Positions 23,790 to 34,439 of a DNA stretch of 64,000 nt are shown piece by piece. Position numbers and translations under genes: made by a program. The stretch is from NCBI GenBank assembly GCA_023101885.1, contig JALPQD010000247.1, positions 1,007,230 through 1,071,229 of the forward strand, read 5' to 3'. The DNA is from Typhlomys cinereus (taxonomy: Eukaryota > Chordata > Mammalia > Rodentia > Platacanthomyidae). The notes below the pieces were generated by a model. The model made no database searches and was not told where the DNA came from. It saw nothing but the letters and a program-made list of their open reading frames with translations. Every line of letters begins with the position of its first letter. Position 1 is the first letter of the stretch.

Positions 23790-24140
23790 CATCTCAGAGA
23801 TTATTTTTAACCTCTGTAGCGATACGTATGAACAAATTTAACTTTAAATGACAAAATATCTTCATTTCTGAGGCACTATCACATTGGCTATTTTCTTGCT
23901 TTAGCAAGTACTTGAGTACGGAAGACTGAAAAGTTTTCCATACAGTAGAACTAATGGTGGTGCTCTTCTAAGAGCTGGTTATTAAAGATTGTGAGATGGT
24001 TAAATATAATTGAGCTAATTAATAACTAAACTATATTCAATCATTGTTATGAATAATTACATCTCTAATGGAATTATTCAAATTAATCTACATAAATATA
24101 CATTTAAAGATTGTGTTTAATTCAAAGTTAATAGTTCATA
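23790..24140. promoter_or_regulatory. Candidate AT-rich regulatory block
   Basis: A compact run of TAATTA/ATTAAT-type cores around 24010-24110 (gagctaattaataac, gaataattac, caaattaatc) in repeat-free sequence. This is the pattern of homeodomain-bound developmental enhancers. Function and conservation are unverified. Confidence 0.3.
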
Positions 24141-24270
24141 GCTTCCCAACTCTTGTATTCTCGAGGTTTGGTTGTTTTTTGCATCCATGGGGTGGAAGCA
24201 CTACAGAATGGTGCCTTTATGTATCTTTTTCTGATCATTGTCCAATGTCAACTTGGTATGGGTATTTTGT

Positions 24271-24274
<4 letters not shown>

Positions 24275-24312
<38 letters not shown>

Positions 24313-24540
24313 ACGCATACGCGCGCGTGCACATAAAAGGGCACTTGACTGTGTGTGTCTGTGGAGGCCTCAGGGTGACATTAGGAATCATCCTGAATTG
24401 CTCCACTTTCTTACTGCTTTGTTTCCTAGGCTTTACCCTTCAGGGCCGGGATTTCAGGTCACTGCCATATCTGCCCTGCAGCTCATGTGGGATCTGGGGA
24501 CGTGAGCTCAGGTCCTTCTGCTTGTACCCTCCACAACAGG
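24275..24540 (-). mobile_element. Older-type B2-like SINE, antisense
   Basis: A (GT)n run (24275-24308) leading into gcgcacgcatacgcgcgcgt is the complement of the SINE CA tail. Then come gtggaggcctcaggg, aatcatcctgaattgctcca, gatctggggacgtgagctcaggtcc. The head complement is mostly lost. Confidence 0.75.
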
Positions 24541-25007
24541 GTATAAGTATCCCAGAGTTGGCCACAGAGACATTACACTGCAGAAACTGGCAAATGCTGC
24601 CATCACAGCTGCTGTATCAGAAAATCAGTTGTTAAACATTAATCCGCACCCCTGACTCTAGAGGCTAACCAAATGAAGTGTGTGGAGTCTGAGAGGCAGG
24701 ATCCTTCCCTCTTAGCCTAGCACCTTTGCTTTTAACCCCTTTTTCCTTCCGAATGTCTGGGAACTCATGTCCAGGGTGATGCCATTGGCTTTCATTTACC
24801 ACAATGGTGGTTTCCTTGTGTTTCTCTAATGGGGTCTCTCCGCTGCTTCTGTTTTCCTTTAAGCTGAGTCAAAACATTTGCTCTGTTTTGTGAGGCATGC
24901 TGAGAATTTCAGATGAAAGTATTTTCTCTTTTTCTAGTTGAAGAGTGAAACTCACGGCTCTTTGGTTTTCTAACCAACACTTTTCCCAGGTATGACAGAG
25001 TCTAGCG

Positions 25008-25009
<2 letters not shown>

Positions 25010-25060
<51 letters not shown>

Positions 25061-25070
25061 CGCGTGCGCG
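25010..25070 (+). repeat. (TG)n(CG)n microsatellite
   Basis: About 40 nt of TG followed by gcgcgcgcgcgcgtgcgcgc. It is alternating purine-pyrimidine and a potential Z-DNA former. The HTHTH-type minus frames here are artefacts. Confidence 0.92.
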
Positions 25071-25079
25071 CTGAGGAAT

Positions 25080-28000
25080 GGAGTGGGGAATGAGAAGTCT
25101 GAGCACATGAGGCTTTGTGATGTCTCAACTTAAAATCTGCATAGCAACCACAGACCCTACAGGCCCAGGGGAAGTGGAATGTAAAACTGACAGCCTTGTG
25201 ATTATTAGCTTCCCGCCTTGGCCTCCAAGGACTGTCCACAGGGGACCATGTGTTCCTCAGTAATGAGGCCCAGCACTAGTTCTGGAATCCTCCATCCTGC
25301 CTGCTTCCAGTACCCCTGGGACAGACTGCCAAGTTTTGGGAGCTGTTTGTGGGCCTCATGTGCATGATTGTGAGTGGTAAAGGACGATGTGGTGGTGCCA
25401 AGTAGGCAGGGCCTCTCTGGAAACAGTGAGCCCCGCTCATAGATGAAGGAATTGGGGGTGGGGCGGGGGCCTGCAGTGCCCTGCTAGGATCTGCCACTGG
25501 CTCCTGGCCTCCAGCTCCTATGGTGACTCAGCTCGCTGACTGGAGCCACTCATTCCTTCTCTTTTCAGTCAGAGCTCTTGATCGCTCAAAGCTCATTTTA
25601 CGGTTCGCAGCAGCAGATTCATCACAGTTTCATCAAGGTTCCTCTCATCGCAGGTTTTCTAGTGGCTCTTACACTGCCTAAATTCCTTACCTCTCAGCTT
25701 CCCGCTTCCAGCCAACAGGCCCTTGCTGAAGACCCACTGGATGCCAGGTGTCTTCCAGTCCACATACATGTCCGTGATAGTTTCTACCTTCCCTGGGGGC
25801 TCTGATGGACGTCTGGAGGGAGCTTGGGGATGGACAGCAGGTGGGTCATGTTAATGACTGACATCCTCAAGCACTCCTAAGTTCTATTTCCTCCACGTGT
25901 TGTGTTTTTTCAGTCTTCACAGATGTTTAGATGGATTCTGTGGATACCCTCATGTATGCATGTATATATCGATGAGAAAAAGGGGGCTCAGATGATGAAG
26001 TCTCTAGTTAGTAAGGAGGGAGCAGCAAGAACTTGAATTCTGTGCCTGCCTGTGTTCTGTGCCCTGATTCCTGGGAAGAGGGGGCTTCAAACGTGCCAGG
26101 GCATCCTGGTGTGTCATTGTGCTCTGTCCCTCCCTTTCCTGCCTTCTTCTTTCTTGCTTGCTGAAGTTAGAGAAAGCCAAGTCATGCGAACTGTTGTTTC
26201 ACTTCCTTGCCAGCTGCCTCTGGCTGGCTTCAGCCAATGGGAAACACTGAGGCGAGATGGCAGAGTAGGAAAAGGAGAGAAGCCAGGGCCACTCTGCTTC
26301 TCTCCCAGTATCATAAAGAAAGTCAATAGATGACAGTAACTGCTGCTCCCAACTCCCCCCAACTTCGACCCCCAAGAACAGCCTTTCTGTCTGAGATCCC
26401 CACCTCCACAGGGGCAGTCTAGGACAGGACCCATTCTGGCTTCCCTTGCATCACTTCTGGTTGTCCTTGCAGCCACAGGGGTGTGGCCAGCAGTGGCAGT
26501 AACTTCTACTTGTGTTGACCTCTAAATTCCATTTCCTATTTAGCGTCTCAACAATTCTCCCACTTATGTCCCCAATTCTCCAAGAGTGATTCTGCTTTGG
26601 ATGATAAAACCCACTAAATAATGACAGACACATCATAGTGTCCATGTTCCCAGATGGTCTTCAGCAGACACTCTGCAAGAATGACATCACCGCATCCTAA
26701 CCCTGCGGCGGAACCATCGCCTAGACCTGGCGGCAGAGATGCCTGGCTGAGCATGCGCTTGCTCTAGTGGGGCTCTGCTTTTTTTTTTTTCTGAAGACTC
26801 TCACAACCCCCTGCATCCATGACTTTAAAAGACATCCCAGGCAGGCTTCCTTCTCACAGTTAGGAAACCGGGCTCCAAGCCTGGAGCCTAATGGATTTGC
26901 TGGTGCCTGTTACGCACAAGCACACAGAAGGGATCCAGGAATGACAGGGTCTGTTCCCTCCGGTTCCCTGGGTATGAGCTCTTGTGCCATATCTGCCCTT
27001 GCTCTGTGCTTTGCCGCAGGTGCTCCCATTAGGACATACGTTTTGGGGATAGAGGTCATCCCCACTCTAAGGAAATGGCAAGGGTGGGGGTTGTTGCATC
27101 CTTGCTGGATGTGCATTTTAGTAGAGCAAGCCCCCTTGCCAAAGGGCACTTTAAAAACCTTTCCATTCACAAGCCTAAAGAAGAAAGTAATTGCGCTCCT
27201 GGCTGGGCTCACCTGGCTCTCGCTCCCTCACTTGGGATGCTGTGCTCCTGTTGGAGCAGGTGATTGGAAAACAAAGGTAAGTGGGAGCAATTTCTTCCTG
27301 CATTATTTTCCCCCAGCAGGATTAAAGCTGCCTCAGCCATTAAGAGTTACAAACTCTCAAGAAAGATAATAACTTCCCTTCTCACGGCCCTAGTCAAGCA
27401 GAGGTAATGTATGTTTCCAATCATTCAAGAATGTAACTCAAATAGTAGGTTTTATTTCACTGTAATCCTCCTGTGAGTTCACATTAAAGGTAAGGAGAAT
27501 CACAGCCTTGCAATGTGAACCGGGTTCATTAAATTCTGCAGCTCCCCCTAAGGCTTCAGGCTCTTGGGCGTGTTAACTCCTCCCCCAAGGCTTGGCTGGA
27601 TAGAGGACCAAGGGTCAGCAAGGAGAGACTGCACACCAGGCAGGTAGGGCTGCCATAAAGAAGTCAGGATGGGGGAAGGCTAGCTGGCCTCGGCCGCCAC
27701 CGCATGCCTCATGCCGAAAGCCAGGGAAGAGGAACTAGAGATGCACGCTCACATGGTGGGCGGGGTGGGAGGCGGGTGCCCCAGCTTGCAGCTGGTTGCT
27801 GGGCAGTGCGGAGGTGGCAAGGAGCAGGAACTTTCCATACTGCAAGAGGTTTGCTTGTTTCTAACATCTGGTAGTTTACTGTAGCCTAGTGGTATGGGCA
27901 GTTGCAGAAACAATGTATTCTCAGTTCCAGTCTCAGCTCTAAAGTGGGAAATCTGAACCACCCACCCAGGTTCTGCTTTACACATTTATGAAGCAACCAC

Positions 28001-29470
28001 TTTCTCAGGGTTCTGCTAGGGAGACCTTTATGCCACTCCTGTCTACAAACACACTGGCCCGGTCTTTCTTTGAAGAGGCAGATGCCTCCAGTAGAATGGT
28101 TCACTAGAACCCTGTGGTTTCAAGAACTCCTCGGCAGGCAGTTGTCGTGCGTATGGATGGCAGGCTCATGTAGCAAGGCAGGTGTTGCTGGTACACGCTT
28201 GGGAGAAAGGGTCTCCATGGGTTGGCTGCATGCATGGTCCCAGGAGCGGAGAAACCATCAAAACGACTATTCAGATTCTCTGTGCATCTCTATTGGGGTG
28301 CTGGTGAGAGCTGTCTCGTCCTCACCATAACAGTTAACCAGAGTTACTACATACAATCCCAAATCACAGCAGAATGGAGGCAAGAGAGGCTCAAATACAA
28401 AGAAGAAACACAAGATTCATGACTGTCCACTGAGGCAGAGGAGATGGAGACGGGCACTATTCCTGTCTGTCCAGACTGCCTGGTCTTCTTGCCCCAGCTG
28501 GCTGCTGGCCAGCACCTAAAGCCTCTGACTGCTGGCACCCGCTCTGAAATGCTTGTCTCAGACCTTCCCCACCAGCAACCCATCTGCCTGTCTACTGTCC
28601 TCTGCTCAGCTCCATGGTGGCCATTGGGACACAGCATTCTACAAACCCCAGCCTTCCTTTGTGAGGAGTCTGAGGCCTCACTGGGGAGACCGACAGCATG
28701 TGTGACCCCGCATGCTCACGTCCCACATGGGTATACCCTGGCCAACAAGAAGTGGACTCTCTTCTTCTAGGCTGTGAAGATCTTACCGTCTGATGTGCCT
28801 GTTGCCCCTTTCTTATGATGTGGCCTCAGGCCTTGGGACCCTGCTGTGGAAAGTAGGTGAAATACAGAAGGCAAAGCCATGTCATAATACAGATTCTGGA
28901 CTGATAAAGCCACATTGAGGATATGGCCATTGGGCAAAGCCAGCCTGCCTCAAAGTCAGAGCGAGGAGGTGAGGTATGGCAGAACTCTGTCTGCCTCATG
29001 GCTCTAGATATGGTTGCTATGCTTGGTTTTTGACCTCCCTTCAGAATACAGTGCAAGCTGCATAGAAATTCACAGCACCCTCGTTCCTATGGCCTTGTAA
29101 CCTGCTGATGCAGCATTATTAGTGGTTTCATAAAGCAAACAAGCTTGGACCAAGCAGGTACTACTAGTTTCCATCCAACTAGTAGACCACCAGATCCCAG
29201 CTTGTCTGTATCTGTCATTGTCTTCATTTTTGCATTGCCCCAATAGAGCAAAACCATGAAGGCCATGGCATCCTGCTATGTGGCTATGTGCGAGGCATAT
29301 GTGTCTCCTTGGACATGTAGGTTGAGATTGACATAGTCAACGAAGTAGATGAGTATGAGGACTAAAGAGCCTCAAATGGCAGCACAGGGGATAGCTCCTC
29401 AGTTTCCAGACACTATCCAGAATCATGGTGTTCTGAGGTCTGCCTATGACAGATGTGGCTCCTTGTAGCA
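25080..29470. other. Unique repeat-poor stretch
   Basis: No SINE, LTR or L1 recognised over more than 4 kb. A 200-codon plus frame (26767-27369) starts in a T run (FFFF) and matches nothing I know. Block 27370-27560, with a ccgggttcattaaattctgc core, looks enhancer-like but is unsupported by comparison. Confidence 0.45.
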
Positions 29471-29476
29471 GAATAT

Positions 29477-29491
29477 GTGTGTGTGTGTGTG

Positions 29492-29524
<33 letters not shown>

Positions 29525-29541
29525 ACGCGCGTGCGCATGCA
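29477..29541 (+). repeat. (TG)n microsatellite
   Basis: About 46 nt of TG with one C, followed by tacgcgcgtgcgcatgc. Confidence 0.9.
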
Positions 29542-30104
29542 AACTGAATCCATATGTTTACTTATAGTTGGTTTGTTTCACTGAACTGGCCAGTGATAAT
29601 GGAGCCTTGTAAGCACTTCTGTGGGCCACAGACTGAACTAGATTCTTTCTGTGCAAGGCCTTGTTTTGCCTCTATAATGACTCTAACTGGGGAGGCATCA
29701 TAAGTGGGCAGCATGGATTCTGACCCAGGAAGTAGGTTAACCAGAGTTTAGCTTGGAACCACCAGTGTTTTTATGCGTGAAAGTGATCAAGTGTCTATTT
29801 ACTCTCGTACTTACATGCACTCGTTCCTGTGGCTACATGGACTGCATTACAGGGCGGGGAGAGCTGAGAGTAAGCCAAAAAAAAAAAAAAAAAATGGGTG
29901 GGAAGGTCTTCTTATGCTCCTGCTCAGGCTGTTTATTCAGGCCAAAGAAATAGGATCACGTACAGAGACCAGAGCTTAGAAGCCAAACCTGGAAATTTCA
30001 AGGGCTAGGAGTTTGTGATGGGCATCATGGATCTGATTATTTAAATCGCTTTTTACTAAAAAAAAAAAAAAGCCTAGCAGAGATTTATTGACTGTCTTAA
30101 AAAC

Positions 30105-30240
30105 TTGGTACAAGCTGAGTGTGGTGGTTTTTACTTGTAAATGCAGCACTTAGGAGGCAGAATTAGGATAGTGAAGTCGAGGCTAACTTGGGCTATACAG
30201 TGAGACCCTTTCTCAAGAAAAGAGGAAGAGGAGGAAGAAA
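30105..30240 (+). mobile_element. B1 SINE
   Basis: gctgagtgtggtggtttttac, gcagcacttaggaggcag, gaggctaacttgggc and gagaccctttctcaag follow the B1 (7SL) order. An A-rich tail follows. Confidence 0.8.
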
Positions 30241-30699
30241 ACGTGGTGCAAAGTAAGTTATGAGAAGGGTCTGTGGAGCAAGTCAGGCGCTTCCTGGCTC
30301 TTCCCTGCCTGAGTCTGGCCTGTCATCCCTCAGCTGCTGTTCAGTGTGAAGGTCTCAGACTTCATCCCAAATGCCCGCGCCATGTAGTGCCCATGGAGGA
30401 AGAGGGCTGGCCCATTGCACAGCCCTTCCATAGGCATGGATTTGTGCCTTTCTGGATGAGAAACATCCCTCCCTCATAGAAGCCGAAGAAAAGGGTGCTC
30501 AACAGTAGCCGCTGGTCTGGAGGAGTCAGGGCTGCACTCGAGACCCTGAGGTGCACAGCAGCTTCCTCCCTGAAGCTGTGGATGGTCAGCCCAGCCTCCA
30601 GGTCCTGGTCTTCTGGGCTGTCTCTATAAATAGCTGTTCCTTCTTGTTTAATTTGAGCAGTGAGTGATTGGCTGTAAGAGGGATCTTTACTGCCTTTAG

Positions 30700-30915
30700 A
30701 ATCAGTTGGAAGGCTGGCTCAGAATTTAAAGTCTTTGCCTCGAAAACAAGAGGACCTCAGTTCTGATCCCCAGATCTCAAGTTAAAAAATGCCTGGTGGA
30801 TATGGCTGCAACCTGCAATTCTACCCGGAAGGTGGAGCCTAGGGAGCCCCAGAGTAAAACAATAAGGAGGTAGAGCAATCCAGGATGATTCCAAAGATAC
30901 AAAGCAGTTCCAAAC
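30700..30915 (+). mobile_element. Older-type B2-like SINE
   Basis: aggctggctcagaatttaaagtctttgcc (head), gacctcagttctgatcc (B-box region), gcaattctacccggaaggtg and ggaggtagagcaatccagg are in the order seen in the SINEs at 51975 and 59485. Confidence 0.8.
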
Positions 30916-31499
30916 AGTGGATTTCATTAAACCAAACTACATAGTCACAGTGTTTCTATGAACCTGTTAGACCTTCAGATACAACAAAGGCTAAACATGC
31001 CTCCTCCTTCTCTTACCTCCCCATTGTCCTCTAAGTCCACAACTGAAACAAAGGCCTTAGAGAACCACAGAGTGTGATAAGCCTTTGAGCTCTGGATTGA
31101 GATCATTGAGGCTCAAATCCTCCCAGGTTTGTAGTGAGCCTTGGTTTGTGGGCATTAGGTTTCTCCTCTTTGAGCTCAAGATGGTGGGTGACCTTTTATC
31201 CCAGCACCTCCTGACGCACCTCCAGGCACGGCAGTTTCCATGCGCCACCTCCCAAGACCCTCACAGAAGCTCTGAGAGGCAGTACACTTGTCTTACCCGT
31301 GTTCCAGGGACGGCAGGCTGTCACTTACCCAAGTACACACAGTGCCTGAATGGTGCGGCACAGGCAATACACTTAACATTTCAGAGCCTGAGTTTCATTA
31401 AACTGTGCTTAAGACCGCTTTCTATCTGGGAGAGTGTGAAGATTAAACGAAGAAATGCAAAGGGCTTATTAAACTCTGTGATTCGCCTAGAAGAAGGCT

Positions 31500-31720
31500 G
31501 AACACTGGTCACGAGTCAAGGCTACATAATAACAGAGTGGATCTTAGGCCTGGCTGTAGGGGAGAAAATAATGACTACAGCTCAATCACAGCAGTGATCA
31601 AATAATTAAGTCATTATCTCTAGAACGCTTGCTTATTCTGAGATTATGCAAGCTTCTGCAAGGCAGACCTTTTTCATGCTTGGCTTCTGAGGTTCTGAAC
31701 TCATTTATCACAATGGGGGT
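31500..31720. promoter_or_regulatory. Candidate regulatory block near TIFAB
   Basis: Repeat-free sequence with gatcaaataattaagtcatt (an AP-1/MAF-like half with a homeodomain-like core) and tgcttattctgagattatgc. It lies about 1 kb beyond the TIFAB poly(A) signal. Weak, motif-only evidence. Confidence 0.25.
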
Positions 31721-32675
31721 ATTAGATGCTTGTTTTGCAGCTGTTATCTGAGTCATGTCCTATGAGAGAGAGAGAAAGAGAGAAAGGTTCCCAAGCACGA
31801 GCCTGGCTGAATTTGGTCCAAGGCTACGTGGCCCATGGGGAAGATGATTGGGGCCCAGGAGTAGAACTGAGCTTCCTGCAGTCTGGCCTACGGGCAAAGA
31901 GCTCTTCTTGGGCAGGGAATGGTAAATGCTGGAGGTGGTTACAGACTCCAGAGATAGGAAGGAGCCAGTCATTTGGCAAGTCTGTGTCCTGACTGTCTTG
32001 GGTAACCTAGAACAGTGCCCTAGGACGCTGTCTGGGATAATGGCAGTCACCTGAGTTTACAGGTCTGTCCTGCCATCACACTGGTGAACATTGTTTCTAG
32101 ACCATATGTTCCTCTCTCAGGACAGCACAGCAAGGGGTTGCTAGCCCTTTGCTTCTTTTTTGTGGTGGTTTTCGTGGCAGGGGTGGGGAGGCGGTCCTCC
32201 CAGCTTTGGCCTGCCTGGCTCCTTACAAATCCCTGTTTAGGAAAGACCAGCCCCAGTTGGCATCTGACTAACATTCAGCAAGATAAGTACTAGGTTGAAT
32301 TCTAGCACAACTTCGACCCCCAACCACGGCATTGTTTCCCAAAGAGCCTATTGCCCCAGGAAACCATCTTTCCCTGAAAACCTTGGCCCTCGGGTCACCC
32401 ACAGCTTTGATCCAGAATCAACAGAGAATGAGAGAATGTGAGGATGAGAAGATGGTGACAGTGAATTCCCAGGCAGGCCCAGCTCCCAGCCCCTATCCTG
32501 GAAGCCCATCTCAGTTTGTATCCTTCCCAGAAACGCGAGCCCCTACTTTCCCAATTTCCTCTTACACCTTTTCTAGTTTTCCCACCCCAGCTCTGTATGA
32601 CAACATGGAATGCACGTGGCCCGTCTGGGGATCAGGGAATCCTGTTGGCATGCTAGCTTAATGAAATAGTTTCAG

Positions 32676-32681
32676 TTTATT
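32676..32681 (-). terminator. TIFAB: Candidate TIFAB poly(A) signal
   Basis: The plus strand reads tttatt, which is AATAAA on the minus strand. It lies about 420 nt after the TIFAB stop codon. It is the first canonical hexamer I see downstream of the coding exon, giving a short 3' UTR of about 430-450 nt. Cleavage would fall roughly at 32650-32665. Confidence 0.55.
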
Positions 32682-32877
32682 ACATACGGGCTTTCCTAAG
32701 CCCTGAGAGCCTGTGGGTATTTGAAACCAAAGGTAACCCTGAGCTACCACAAATGTTCTTTCTATGTGTGTCCATTCCCGGGGCAAGCCCTAAGCAGCAC
32801 ACAAAATGAGCAACATAAAGTAACTCCTAGTCAGACAAGGGAGGAAACGTGGGAAATGCCAGGAGAGGCTCCCCCAG

Positions 32878-32925
32878 AACCCCGCAGCACCTTTAAAACT
32901 GAACCCCGCAGCACCTTTAAAACTG
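32878..32925 (-). repeat. Perfect 24-bp tandem duplication in the TIFAB 3' UTR
   Basis: The unit aaccccgcagcacctttaaa + actg occurs twice head to tail with no mismatch (32878-32901 and 32902-32925). It lies between the TIFAB stop codon and its candidate poly(A) signal, so the transcript should carry both copies. It looks like a recent slippage or duplication event. Confidence 0.9.
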
Positions 32926-33102
32926 TATTCAGTTCCCATTCCTTCCGTCCACGCAGGCACTGTTCATCCTGCGGCTGCTTGGAACTTGAGGAACTGGTTC
33001 GTTTTGAGTTCAGTAGCCAGGAGCTGTGAACGTCAGCTTTGCACTGGAGCCTCAGGTGAGGCGACGCAGATATTTCAAGCCCTGTCACAGCACATCGCGC
33101 TC

Positions 33103-33729
33103 TCAGCAACAGGGTTGGCAAGGTGCAGGGTCTGGAGGCTCCCCTGAGAGCTTTATGTCTGTTCCTTCTCCAGGACTTGGCTGCAGACAACTGTTTGAGT
33201 CTGGGAGGGGGTCACAGAGAACCCCTGGGATACCTACAGTCGGCTCCCCCAAAGGCAGGGGAGACTCTTCCTGGAGGGTGCCTTCCCATTCATCAGTCTC
33301 CTCGGCCTTGGGTCTGTAAATCAGAGGTTCAGGGCTTACATGGAAGACGCAGACGAAGGCCTCCAGGGAGGCACCCCCCTCTGTGTGGACCGCCATCTGG
33401 ATGTGGGAGAAGGAGATCTTGTTGACAGCACTCAGGGGGACTTGCTCCAGGTATCTCAGCGGCAGCCCATTGACCCACACACAGCTCTTGCGGCTTAGGA
33501 CCTTGAGGCAGAAGGCCAGACGGGTGCTGCCTTTCTCCAGGTAGGGCTCCAAGGACAAGTGGAGGCGGGACAGCTGTCGCAGCTTCAACTGGAGGTGGGC
33601 ATCCTGCCCTCGCCCAACCAGGAGCCGGCTGGCATCATGCTGCAGCCGCAGTGGGACTTTGTCGAACACATTCTGGCCCCTGGTGGGATGATACAGGCTC
33701 ACCCGCAGGACGGTGAGTGGCCTCTCCAT
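33103..33729 (-). CDS. TIFAB: TIFAB, TIFA-related FHA-domain protein
   Basis: Single-exon coding sequence of 208 codons plus TGA. The start MERPLTVLRVSLYHP matches the TIFAB N-terminus. An in-frame upstream ATG (33819) is rejected because a splice acceptor lies between the two. The forkhead-associated fold spans about residues 8-130. Visible FHA landmarks are the GRGQ turn (Gly39-Arg40), SRLH (Ser54-His57) and WVNG (Asn87-Gly88). The acidic EETDEWEG segment (about 143-150) is also typical of TIFAB. There is no signal peptide or membrane segment, so it should be cytosolic. Family knowledge: TIFAB is related to TIFA, lacks a functional TRAF6-binding tail and dampens TIFA/TRAF6/NF-kB signalling in haematopoietic cells. 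Human TIFAB is 161 aa. This copy runs about 47 residues longer, with a Pro/Gly/Ser-rich, Cys-ending tail of unknown value. The minus-strand position agrees with human 5q31.1. Confidence 0.95.
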   Translation of the reverse strand: MERPLTVLRVSLYHPTRGQNVFDKVPLRLQHDASRLLVGRGQDAHLQLKLRQLSRLHLSLEPYLEKGSTRLAFCLKVLSRKSCVWVNGLPLRYLEQVPLSAVNKISFSHIQMAVHTEGGASLEAFVCVFHVSPEPLIYRPKAEETDEWEGTLQEESPLPLGEPTVGIPGVLCDPLPDSNSCLQPSPGEGTDIKLSGEPPDPAPCQPCC

Positions 33730-33760
33730 GGATGAGAGCCTGGAGAGGGTGGGACAAAGA
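33730..33760 (-). promoter_or_regulatory. TIFAB: 3' splice acceptor of the TIFAB coding exon
   Basis: Read on the minus strand, a pyrimidine-rich run (TTTGTCCCACCCTCTCC) ends in AG at 33741-33740. Ten nucleotides then lead to the ATG (GCTCTCATCC, 33739-33730). This implies at least one upstream non-coding exon at higher coordinates, which I could not place. It also decides the start codon, because the longer upstream reading frame would lie in the intron. Confidence 0.75.
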
Positions 33761-34139
33761 CGCTGTGTCTGTGGCTTTCTGGGCCCTGGCAGCCTGCTTA
33801 GATGGGTCCCATCAGCCAATCAGATCGGCATCCATGGATACAGTCATTCTGCCTAAACCAGGATGGAGTCTGGCTGACACGCTGTGGAAATGGTCTCAGT
33901 TATAACTTCTCTTCTCCACGCCCTGACATCAAGACACATCACCCATACTCTCTGAATTCTAGTTTCCTGTAATGTGGGTGTGTCCATACTTCTATTAAAA
34001 AATAAATTACACCAGCTTGTTTGGGGGAGGGGAAATAGGAAGAGGCTCGCTATTCTGCGGACCATTTGAATGTAATTTGGCCATGTTTTATAGGAACAGA
34101 TAAGACAGCCCACGCCTTTATTGCACCTGGCAGACATGC

Positions 34140-34435
34140 AACAAACCCTTGAAGAGCTCTCTTCTTTCTTTCTTTTCATGCATGTGCACATGGTTGGTGT
34201 GTGTGTGCATGTGTGTGTGTGTGTGTGCATGTGTGTACAAGACTGCACTTGAGTATGTATGACTCCTTATTGCTTTATTCTGGGGTTTCCCAGGCTGCTC
34301 TTTCTAGGGCTGGAATTGCAGGTCGTTGCCATTTCTGTCTGACATTTTTACATGTGATCTGGGGATCTGAACTCAGGTCCTTTTGCTTGTGAGGCAAAGG
34401 CTTTAATCCCTGAGCCATTTCCCCAGTCCCAGAGC
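34140..34435 (-). mobile_element. Older-type B2-like SINE, antisense
   Basis: tgtgtgcatgtgtgtg run, cacttgagtatgtatgactcc, gattctggggtttcccaggc-like body, gatctgaactcaggtccttttgc (B-box complement) and ccctgagccatttccccagtcc (head complement). It lies about 0.4 kb upstream of the TIFAB coding exon, within or beside its first intron. Confidence 0.8.
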
Positions 34436-34439
34436 CCTA

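Noticed and set aside
24153..24635. 160- and 145-codon plus frames with VCVCVC runs
   Set aside because: Translation of a (GT)n repeat and an antisense SINE.
26767..27369. 200-codon plus-strand frame
   Set aside because: It starts in a T run, is of mixed composition, shows no recognised domain and has a competing minus frame. Probably chance.
32721..33029. Possible rodent equivalent of the DCANP1 reading frame known near human TIFAB
   Set aside because: I see no frame resembling it; the open frames here are short and antisense to the TIFAB 3' UTR.
33730..33819. N-terminal extension of TIFAB by 30 codons
   Set aside because: A strong splice acceptor lies between the upstream ATG and the conserved MERPLTVLRVSLYHP start.
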